In this document: positions 58,504 through 64,000 of the stretch, piece by piece | How positions within the stretch are numbered: position 1 is the stretch's first letter | Layout: each line of letters opens with the position of its first letter | Assembly (NCBI GenBank): GCA_049323755.1 | Contig: JBMOPE010000041.1 | Location: forward strand, 248,001-312,000 | Source: BRHc4a sp049323755 | GTDB taxonomy: Bacteria; Bacillota; Desulfotomaculia; Desulfotomaculales; Desulfocucumaceae | DNA: 64,000 nt | Reading direction: 5' to 3' | Notes under the pieces: model-generated | The model's database searches: none | Told to the model about the DNA's origin: nothing | What the model saw: the letters and a program-made list of their open reading frames with translations, nothing else | Program-made: the position numbers and the translations under genes

Positions 58504-58820
58504 GTTTTCACCCCTGTGTTTACCCGGTACAGGATAAAAAGAATACCGGTACCGGAAAATAACCTGGGCCTGGCGGCCCGGACGCCTGCCAGCTCTCCGG
58601 CGCCCGGGCCGGCCTGGGAAATATACTGCCCGCCCCTCCCCGGCCACCCGGGTTCCAGGCCTCCTCCCAGGTACCCGGTCGCCTGGCCTCTTGTTCCCCT
58701 GCCCTCCGGGTACCCGGCGACCCCGGACCTGGCAGCCGGGTGATCCGGGACCCGGGTTGCACCCGGATTGGGCTCCAGTTAAAGCAAGGCCTGGCTCCAG
58801 GCTGCCAGCAGTCAGAAACA

Positions 58821-58988
58821 GGTGTCTGTCTGACACCTCAGTCCCCGGGGTCATTTTATTTCAGATCCTGGAGGCATGGGACGTCAGACAGCCGTCTGAC
58901 GCCGGGAACCAGGCGGCACCTGGCCCCGGGGGCTATCCTGACGACGGGGGCGGCTGCCGTCTGACGCCTGGAACCGGGCAGCCCGGGG
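58821..58988. repeat. GTCTGAC repeats, candidate oriT or centromere
   Basis: GGTGTC and GACACC pair around TGTCT (58821-58837). CGTCAGAC and GTCTGACG form a perfect dyad around AGCC (58882-58901). A ~33-bp unit starting GCCGTCTGACGCC repeats directly at 58891 and 58956 with a few changes. An AT-rich stretch follows at about 59008-59020. About 600 bp here lacks a convincing gene; it is very GC-rich with pyrimidine/purine low complexity. Confidence 0.55.
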
Positions 58989-59097
58989 GTTGCGGCACCC
59001 GGTAAGCGTGTATTATATATGGGGGCATGGCCCTTGGCAGAGGGAGGACGCCAGGACGAGGGGAACCGGTGGTTAAAAACGCCCGGGGACCCGGCAA

Positions 59098-59355
59098 TCA
59101 CCTTTCAAAGGCTCTCACAAATTCGCTGAAATGGTCGACGTGGTCTGTGCCTTCAATGTTCGGCCCGGTGCTGCCCACCCCGGGTCCGCCGTTATTCCTC
59201 AACGCCTGCAATTCCATCCGGATGCCTTCAAGGATCTCCGCCAGGCCCAGGGCGGTGTCCACCCACTCCCTGACCTTGGCCGACTGCCGCCCCCTGGGGT
59301 AACTCCACACAGGGTGGCCGGCCGGAAATGTGATCGTCAGCCTTTTCTCACCCAT
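59098..59355 (-). CDS. ParR-like RHH protein
   Basis: An 85-residue protein. Its N-terminal GEKRLTITFPAGHPVWSYPRGRQSAKVREWVDTAL region suits a ribbon-helix-helix fold, followed by a helix (LAEILEGIRMELQALRN) and a disordered end. Its place after a ParM gene suggests the DNA-binding partner ParR. ATG at 59355 (GGGGGG upstream). Confidence 0.6.
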   Translation of the reverse strand: MGEKRLTITFPAGHPVWSYPRGRQSAKVREWVDTALGLAEILEGIRMELQALRNNGGPGVGSTGPNIEGTDHVDHFSEFVRAFER

Positions 59356-59358
59356 CAC

Positions 59359-59543
59359 GCATCACCCCCCGCTCCCCGTTGCATCACGCCTTGGTTCCCG
59401 CCGAATACCGGCTGAAGGATATTTTTAGAGAAACAATGCATCACCCTGGATGAATTTTTTATCTCCAATGCAGAGAGATCATCACCTGCTGCCGAAAAAC
59501 GGCCCCCGTCCCCTGTCGCCCAAGGGCCGGTTACGTGCATCAC
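59359..59543. repeat. GTGATGCA repeats between ParM and ParR genes
   Basis: TGCATCAC occurs at 59380-59387, 59437-59444 and 59536-59543; GCATCAC at 59359-59365. On the coding strand these read GTGATGCA. They may be binding sites for the ParR-like protein. Spacing is irregular (57 and 99 bp), so they are not classic iterons. A weak short frame on the minus strand here (59355-59543) is not counted as a gene. Confidence 0.45.
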
Positions 59544-59544
59544 A

Positions 59545-60558
59545 TTAACCCCCGGAATTGCCGAGGGCCTTCAGGTAGCCCAGGGCGTTGGCATATACCG
59601 GATCTTCCACCACCCTCACGTTCGGCAGGTTCCCGGCCAGCATTTCCTCAAAAATGAACGCCCCGCCGCCGGCCAGCAGGACGTTTCCCAGAAATCCAAC
59701 CCTGGCTCCCCAAGTGTTGGATATGCTGCGCGAGATCAGTGCCCCGGCGTCCCTTACCGCCCTTTTGGCCGCTTCGCCGAAATCGTATTCCCTGCCGTTG
59801 TATACCACCGCCTGTCCTGTGAGTGCCTTCCAGGTTACTGCGGCAGCCTCCGCCAATTCAAGGGGGGCACCTGTGCTGCGCTTGAATTCAGACATAATAG
59901 ACCTGGTCACCAGGTGCACCCCACAAGCAAGGCTGGTGCGGTATTCCTCGCCCAACAGCACCGGCCTCCCGCCCCTGACCTCGATGAGCAGGATATCAGT
60001 GGTGTACTCCCCGATATCCACCACCCCCGTCAGACCGTCCGGAAGACTGCCTACGGCCATGGAAGCCAGAACTACCCCGGCGCCCTGGGGATAAATCTCG
60101 ACGCGGGTGAACGCTACCGGGAGGTCCTCCCCGCCGTCCACCCCGACCACCGCTGAAAGGCCCAAGAGCCTCCTCCTGAGTATTTCCCTTTCCTTTAGGT
60201 AAATGGCCAGGGGCACACCCACGGCCAGGGATACCTCCCCGGGCCCGTCGCAGTCAACCAGCAGGCGGGCGGCGGCCAGGAGAAGCACGTCGTGAAAATC
60301 CGGCGGTTTCCGGTACGAAAGTGACATTGTGGCCAGCGTAGACTGCAGCGCCCGCTCACCCACCAGCCACTCCCTCCTTTCCCCGCCCGGGAACCTGATG
60401 GCAACCCGGTGTCCCGGACCCTCACCGGAAAAGACGCCGCTTAACTCATCCTCCCGGGCCGGAGCCAGCACCGACCGGAACTGGATCCTGCGGCCGTCCC
60501 CGGAAATACCCTTGACCATGCCGGAGCCCACATCCACAGAAAGTATGGTCTGCTGCAT
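59545..60558 (-). CDS. ParM/Alp-like actin-type segregation ATPase
   Basis: A 337-residue actin-fold protein: phosphate-1 ILSVDVGSGMVKG, phosphate-2 GVVDIGEYTTDILL, and adenosine motif VLLAGGGAFIFEEM. This is the plan of ParM, StbA and archaeal-type actins, which push plasmids apart. ATG at 60558 with GGAGG upstream. It lies ahead of the ParR-like gene and repeats. Confidence 0.88.
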   Translation of the reverse strand: MQQTILSVDVGSGMVKGISGDGRRIQFRSVLAPAREDELSGVFSGEGPGHRVAIRFPGGERREWLVGERALQSTLATMSLSYRKPPDFHDVLLLAAARLLVDCDGPGEVSLAVGVPLAIYLKEREILRRRLLGLSAVVGVDGGEDLPVAFTRVEIYPQGAGVVLASMAVGSLPDGLTGVVDIGEYTTDILLIEVRGGRPVLLGEEYRTSLACGVHLVTRSIMSEFKRSTGAPLELAEAAAVTWKALTGQAVVYNGREYDFGEAAKRAVRDAGALISRSISNTWGARVGFLGNVLLAGGGAFIFEEMLAGNLPNVRVVEDPVYANALGYLKALGNSGG

Positions 60559-60725
60559 TCCCTCACCTCCAGAAAATTAGTATCCATAAAAAAAGAAGGC
60601 GGGCAAAAGTCCACCTTCCAAGGTTCTGGCAAATTAACTGTCAGCAGTGCCATTTTTAAGTCGGTCGAATGGTCACGTAACCTTTGTTAAATACAATAAT
60701 AACTAACTTATAAAGCCGGTTTTTT

Positions 60726-61052
60726 TTACCTTGGCATCCAAATTATGATTGCCGCACCTGTCAGTGCAATCAATGCACCAATCCAATCATAACGGTCAGG
60801 CTTCTTTTTATCTATTCCCCATCCCCATAATAGGGATAAGACAATAAAAATACCCCCGTATGCCGCGTACACTCTTCCAAAATTAGGATAATCCTGAAGC
60901 GTAGGGATGACTCCGTACAAAACAAGGACAATACCGCCAATTATGCCAACAACAAAATGTTTCTTTTCCCGAAGCCACAGCCAGACCATATATCCTCCGC
61001 CTATTTCTGCTAAGCCTGCTAAAATAAAAAGAATTGCTGATTTTATAATCAT
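60726..61052 (-). CDS. YnfA/UPF0060 membrane protein 1
   Basis: A 108-residue four-helix protein of the YnfA family (AGLAEIGGGYMVWLWLREKK, YGVIPTLQDYPNFGRVYAAYGGIFIVLSLLWGWGIDKKKPDRYDWIGALIAL region). It overlaps the preceding paralogue by four bases. YnfA members are related to small multidrug transporters. Tandem pairs could form heterodimers. Confidence 0.88.
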   Translation of the reverse strand: MIIKSAILFILAGLAEIGGGYMVWLWLREKKHFVVGIIGGIVLVLYGVIPTLQDYPNFGRVYAAYGGIFIVLSLLWGWGIDKKKPDRYDWIGALIALTGAAIIIWMPR

Positions 61053-61405
61053 TGTTGCCCGACCTCTTTTTCTTCTTCTTTTCGGGGAAACCACAGAATT
61101 ACTGCTGTTCCAATTAACGCAACGATGGTTCCAATCCAATCATAAAGATCTGGGGTAATATTATCTATCCACCAACCCCATAAAATTGACATGACAATAA
61201 AAACGCCCCCGTATGCAGCGTAAATACGCCCAAAGCTAGGGAACTGCTGAAATGTTGGAATGACCCCGTAGAGAATTAAAACAACTCCCCCTAATATTCC
61301 CCACATAATACTGGCGTCATATCGCAGCCAAATCCACACAAAATAGCCCCCGGCTATTTCTGCTAGACCCGCTAAAAAGAAAAGTACCGCTGATCTAAAT
61401 ATCAT
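61049..61405 (-). CDS. YnfA/UPF0060 membrane protein 2
   Basis: A 118-residue paralogue of the protein above (AGLAEIAGGYFVWIWLRYDA, YGVIPTFQQFPSFGRIYAAYGG), with a charged C-terminal tail (KEEEKEVGQQ). ATG at 61405 lies inside the end of the MerR gene (11-bp overlap), so it is coupled to the regulator. Confidence 0.88.
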   Translation of the reverse strand: MIFRSAVLFFLAGLAEIAGGYFVWIWLRYDASIMWGILGGVVLILYGVIPTFQQFPSFGRIYAAYGGVFIVMSILWGWWIDNITPDLYDWIGTIVALIGTAVILWFPRKEEEKEVGQQ

Positions 61406-61805
61406 CTTTTGCCTCCGTACTCAACTGTATATTTTTGAAACATTCATCCCAAGACAAACAGTTACAACGCAAACTGTTTTCTAGTACTTGTTGCATCGTT
61501 CTAATTTGAAGAATCTTCTCCTCCAACTCCATCCGTTTTTTTACTGCCATTGCTCTCCATCTATCTGAGGGGGAAATATCTGAATCAAATCCATTCAGTA
61601 AGAATTGGATTTCCGTAATATGGAAGCCTGCTCTTTGTGCAATCTTTATTAGTTCGATTCTGCCAATTACGTTGGATTCATACCTTCTTTGACCGCCGCT
61701 TCGCAGCGGCTTGGGAATCAGGTTCATTTTCTCATAGTACCTTAATGTGGAAGGATTCAAGCCAACTTTTTCAGCAACCTCACCAATGCTTAACATGGCC
61801 AGCAC
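61395..61805 (-). CDS. MerR-family metal-responsive regulator
   Basis: A 136-residue MerR protein: SIGEVAEKVGLNPSTLRYYEKMNLIPKPLR at the start, a long dimer helix, and a metal-loop-like CNCLSWDEC at residues ~113-121. MerR and ZntR use CxC plus a later Cys to bind Hg2+ or Zn2+/Pb2+. GTG at 61805 (GGAG 9 nt upstream) or ATG at 61796. It controls the divergent promoter at 61821-61851. Confidence 0.9.
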   Translation of the reverse strand: MLAMLSIGEVAEKVGLNPSTLRYYEKMNLIPKPLRSGGQRRYESNVIGRIELIKIAQRAGFHITEIQFLLNGFDSDISPSDRWRAMAVKKRMELEEKILQIRTMQQVLENSLRCNCLSWDECFKNIQLSTEAKDDI

Positions 61806-61820
61806 TTTACTTTTCTCCTC

Positions 61821-61851
61821 TTGACTTAAAGTTAGCTTTAAGTTTTATACT
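61821..61851 (+). promoter_or_regulatory. MerR-type promoter with 19-bp spacer
   Basis: TTGACT (61821-61826), a 19-bp spacer and TATACT (61846-61851). A perfect dyad ACTTAAAG-TTAG-CTTTAAGT (61824-61843) lies in the spacer. The over-long spacer with central dyad is the hallmark of MerR-activated promoters. It drives the + strand genes at 61918 and 62305. Confidence 0.9.
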
Positions 61852-61917
61852 CTGGGTAAGCATAACGGAAAGGATAAATAATTGTCAAGTTTATTAAGCC
61901 AATAAGGAGGATACCCT

Positions 61918-62229
61918 ATGAGTCATAACTGTGCTTGCTGTAGATTGACGTTTAGCGAGGAAGAGAAAAATCGCTATAATCAGCTGAGGGATAAAATATT
62001 CAACAATCTTGTTAGAACGGAGGAACTAGCCGATGGATACTCTTTTGTCTTTTCCGAGTCAGCAAGAGACCTTCTTTACGACCTTGCGGACTGGATTCCT
62101 CTCGAAAAAAAATGTTGCCCTTTCCTTCAGTTTTCAGTCTTAATAAACCAAGACGAATATGTTAGACTTCAATTAACTGGGCCGAGTGAAATTAAGAACT
62201 TCCTTCTTAACGAACTGGAACTTATTTAG
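61918..62229 (+). CDS. small Cys-rich CCPF-motif protein
   Basis: A 103-residue protein: CACCRLTF at the start, LADWIPLEKKCCPFLQFSVLIN in the middle and VRLQLTGPSEIKNFLL at the end. The ExxCCPFxxF and LTGPxxxKxFL motifs mark a small family often near metal regulators (recollection, not searched). AAGGAGG precedes the ATG. The MerR-controlled promoter suggests a role in resistance to a soft metal. Confidence 0.75.
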   Translation: MSHNCACCRLTFSEEEKNRYNQLRDKIFNNLVRTEELADGYSFVFSESARDLLYDLADWIPLEKKCCPFLQFSVLINQDEYVRLQLTGPSEIKNFLLNELELI

Positions 62230-62304
62230 AACAAACACACCATGTAAAGTGGACACTCGTATCCAGAAATTAATTACATTTTGGGAAGAGTTGGTGATAG
62301 TTTT

Positions 62305-62790
62305 ATGAATATACCAGTTGCTGTTTGCGGGGCGGGTTCTTTAGATGACGCTACTGTTGCCTGTTGTCCCATTTGCAACACACCGGGGAAAAAAATAAGA
62401 CCTGAAACGTTAGAAAATATTGTCAAGGAAGATATGCTTCCCACTGTTTTAGAAGGATACCATCTATGCCTATCTAAGAACTGTGATGTGGTTTATTTCG
62501 GACATCATATTTTCGGTAAAAATGATGTCCGGGTTAGGGTATGGTTTAAAGAGACTGAACATCCCATACCTGTATGTTACTGTAAAAATGTTACAGAAAA
62601 AGATATTGTTAACCATATCGTTGTTCGGGGCTGTTGCAATGATTTAAAAGACATTCAGAAACATACTGGAGCAAATACCGGAAAGGAATGCTTAATAAAA
62701 AATCCTGCGGGAACCTGATGTAAGCCTGCAGTGCAATCGGTGATTGCCAAAGCACTGGAAATGAAAACTAATAAGTCCGGAAATCCATAA
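62305..62790 (+). CDS. CopZ-N-like 2Fe-2S/Zn protein with in-frame UGA (candidate selenoprotein)
   Basis: A 161-codon frame, counting UGA at 62716-62718 as a residue. The N part has the zf_CopZ layout (CCPICNTPGKKI, then LCLSKNCDVVYF), the C part PVCYCKNVTEKDI, GCC and TGKEC followed by NPAGT: together these resemble the N-terminal domain of Archaeoglobus CopZ, which binds Zn and a 2Fe-2S cluster and can reduce Cu2+. Relatives continue NPxGxCC. Here the frame is NPAGT-UGA-C, then KPAVQSVIAKALEMKTNKSGNP to TAA at 62788. A hairpin fitting a bacterial SECIS follows. If UGA is a stop, the protein has 137 residues and loses the CC ligand. ATG at 62305; a TTG at 62281 is possible. Confidence 0.75.
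62729..62757 (+). promoter_or_regulatory. candidate bacterial SECIS hairpin
   Basis: CAGUGC and GCACUG pair at the base; AAUC and GAUU pair above, with loop GGU (62739-62741) and a 3-prime bulge GCCAAA. The loop begins 20 nt after the UGA. Bacterial SECIS elements have a short apical loop starting with G or GG at about this distance. Confidence 0.6.
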
Positions 62791-62872
62791 TCAAAGAAAG
62801 CTCGACCGCTACATAACGAATTACCTCACAGGATAAACGATATTGGAGTTTACGGCATTAAGCAAATTAAAA

Positions 62873-62895
62873 CCCCGGAGCAAAAAACCCCGGGG
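62873..62895 (-). terminator. terminator of the Flp pilin gene
   Basis: CCCCGG and CCGGGG around an 11-base loop, followed on the minus strand by TTTTAATTT. It ends the tad transcript. Confidence 0.75.
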
Positions 62896-62932
62896 CTTGT
62901 CAACAATCTCAGGACAGGTGAAAAGCCCATCC

Positions 62933-63088
62933 TTACATGCCAATCTTGTTTTTTATATCCCCCAGCCTGTTGCTGATACCCCCCGCCAGCTGTGTGGCCG
63001 CCACCCAGATGCCAAGGAGTATCAGCACGGCCAAACCTACATACTCTATGAGGGTGGCACCCCTCTCGTTGCCAATCAGCCCCCTCAT
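62933..63088 (-). CDS. Flp/Fap pilin
   Basis: A 51-residue prepilin: short basic leader (RGLIGNERGA), then TLIEYVGLAVLILLGIWVAA, with the Flp-type E5/Y6 in the helix after the processing site (Gly-Ala junction). Secreted pili of the Tad class are built from such subunits. AGGAGGGG precedes the ATG at 63088. It follows the TadC gene by 12 bp. Confidence 0.85.
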   Translation of the reverse strand: MRGLIGNERGATLIEYVGLAVLILLGIWVAATQLAGGISNRLGDIKNKIGM

Positions 63089-63100
63089 TTTCCACCCCTC

Positions 63101-63970
63101 CTATTTAAGGATTTTTACAAACTGCTGTATACCCGGATACGCCAGTAAAACCATCAGCGGCCCCACCAGAAACAGGAGCATGGGCAGGGTCATCTTCACC
63201 ACCGCCTCGTTGGCCAGTTTCTCGGCCGCGTACCGGCGCATCACCCTGACCTGGGCGGCGTGCTGGTGCACGGCGTCGGCAATGGGGGTGCCGTAGCGGC
63301 CGGCCTGCAGTATCACCTGCACGAGCTGGGTGAGCTCGTCCACCCCGCACCGGTCCGCCATGTCCATCAGCGCTTCCGACCGGCGCTTGCCGGTGGCCAC
63401 GTCGTGGGCCGCCCTCGCCACCTCCCTGCCCATCTCACCGCCGAACCACCTCCCCACCTGCTGCAGCGCCCCGTACATGTCTCCACCGGCCCGAAGCACC
63501 ACAGCGAACAGAGTGGCAAACTCCATCATGTCCCTGCGAATCTGCTTCTGCCTGCCGGACACCCTGGACTGCAGCCACAGATCGGGAAGCATATATCCAA
63601 CCCCGGCCAGCAACAGAGACCACATAAACGGTACGCCCAGCATCGCCCCCGCCAACATGCCGGCCACGGTTATGCACGCGGCGGCGGCCAGCTTGAGGGC
63701 CAGGAATTCCGCAGCCGTGACGCTTTCCACCCCGCCCCAGTTAAGCCTGCGCCCGGTCTGCACCCTGACGTCCTCCGGGAAAGCCACCATTACCAGCGGC
63801 AGCAGGGATTTAAGGCCCCTGCTCAGGGTGGCCGCTCCCATGACGGTGGGAGCCTGTCTCACAATGGCGGAAACAGGCGAGAACCTGTTTCTTCTGTTCA
63901 GGTCGATCCCCACCGCCGCCAGCACTATCGCTATAGCGGTAAACAGGGCGATAGGCATCGCGCTGACCAT
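63101..63970 (-). CDS. TadC-like type II secretion F-domain protein
   Basis: About 289 residues: helices near the start, a T2SSF domain (RRDMMEFATLFAVVLRAGGDMYGALQQVG to GVDELTQLVQVILQAGRYGTPIADAVHQHAAQVR) and two final helices (LPMLLFLVGPLMVLLAYPGI). This is the TadC platform protein of Tad pili, working with TadB and the TadA ATPase, which should lie just past the right edge. ATG at 63970 (GGGGGTG upstream) is preferred to GTG at 63979. Confidence 0.87.
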   Translation of the reverse strand: MVSAMPIALFTAIAIVLAAVGIDLNRRNRFSPVSAIVRQAPTVMGAATLSRGLKSLLPLVMVAFPEDVRVQTGRRLNWGGVESVTAAEFLALKLAAAACITVAGMLAGAMLGVPFMWSLLLAGVGYMLPDLWLQSRVSGRQKQIRRDMMEFATLFAVVLRAGGDMYGALQQVGRWFGGEMGREVARAAHDVATGKRRSEALMDMADRCGVDELTQLVQVILQAGRYGTPIADAVHQHAAQVRVMRRYAAEKLANEAVVKMTLPMLLFLVGPLMVLLAYPGIQQFVKILK

Positions 63971-64000
63971 TTCAATCACCCCCTGTTTTGCGGGGCCTGC

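Noticed and set aside
59355..59543. 62-residue minus-strand frame between ParM and ParR genes
   Set aside because: It coincides with the GTGATGCA repeats and has no recognisable fold; judged non-coding.

Overview
The window looks like a chromosome segment of a spore-forming, anaerobic, low-to-medium GC Gram-positive bacterium of the Clostridia, probably Peptococcaceae/Desulfotomaculum-like (inference). Supporting signs are a c-di-AMP riboswitch ahead of an NlpC/P60 hydrolase, an S-layer-homology protein, an RsbU/RsbW/RsbV-type partner-switching module, Gram-positive lipoproteins, strong AGGAGG ribosome sites and no outer-membrane genes. No rRNA, tRNA, CRISPR array or insertion sequence was seen.

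Layout. (1) 0-2 kb: small membrane proteins and a LysM-polysaccharide deacetylase gene split by a one-base frameshift. (2) 2.1-9.8 kb, + strand: a cNMP-like/AAA+/NapH-like ferredoxin fusion, then a tight operon of PP2C phosphatase, anti-sigma kinase, STAS antagonist, alpha/beta hydrolase and HD-GYP phosphodiesterase. (3) 9.9-22.3 kb: a metal-handling island, probably for copper, with a CopA-type ATPase, two DUF2680 proteins, two proteins built of Met-rich 13-residue repeats, a Met/His-rich membrane protein, a NapH/CcoG-like 4Fe-4S membrane protein, a SHOCT protein and a two-component system. Five promoters in and around it share one architecture: TGTnA half-sites phased at 11 bp, the last G lying exactly 15 bp before the -10 box. 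(4) 22.6-40.9 kb: cell-wall hydrolases, an NhaC antiporter, two Zn/Cd-type P1B ATPases, a ZIP transporter, an SLH protein, DUF1385, a Gld-like ABC exporter whose ATPase is frameshifted, and DedA.

(5) 41.5-60.6 kb: a mobile-element backbone (integrated plasmid or ICE), mostly minus strand and increasingly GC-rich: RelE-like and MazF/PemK toxin-antitoxin pairs, RadC-family protein, a Ycf35/DUF2997/Ycf46/DUF3150-like module, DnaD-like replication protein, S1-domain protein, VirD4/TraG coupling ATPase, and ParM/ParR-like segregation genes with repeats. Four, perhaps five, genes here share an unusual leader: AAAGGAGG, a 23-25 nt GC hairpin, then the start codon, so the ribosome site is 32-36 nt from the start unless the hairpin folds. 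A separate ~310 nt structured RNA (51304-51620), with its own promoter, three repeated double-hairpin modules and a terminator, lies at the head of this strand.

(6) 60.7-62.9 kb: an AT-rich insert with a MerR regulator, two overlapping YnfA proteins and, from a classic 19-bp-spacer MerR promoter, a CCPF small protein and a CopZ-N-like iron-sulfur protein. The latter reads through an in-frame UGA (62716-62718) at a family cysteine and has a SECIS-like hairpin 20 nt downstream: a candidate selenoprotein. (7) 62.9-64 kb: Flp pilin and TadC, part of a Tad pilus locus running out of the window.

The strongest leads for undescribed biology are the phased-promoter metal regulon with its Met-repeat proteins, the Shine-Dalgarno-hairpin-AUG leader family, the three-module RNA and the UGA-containing CopZ-like gene.
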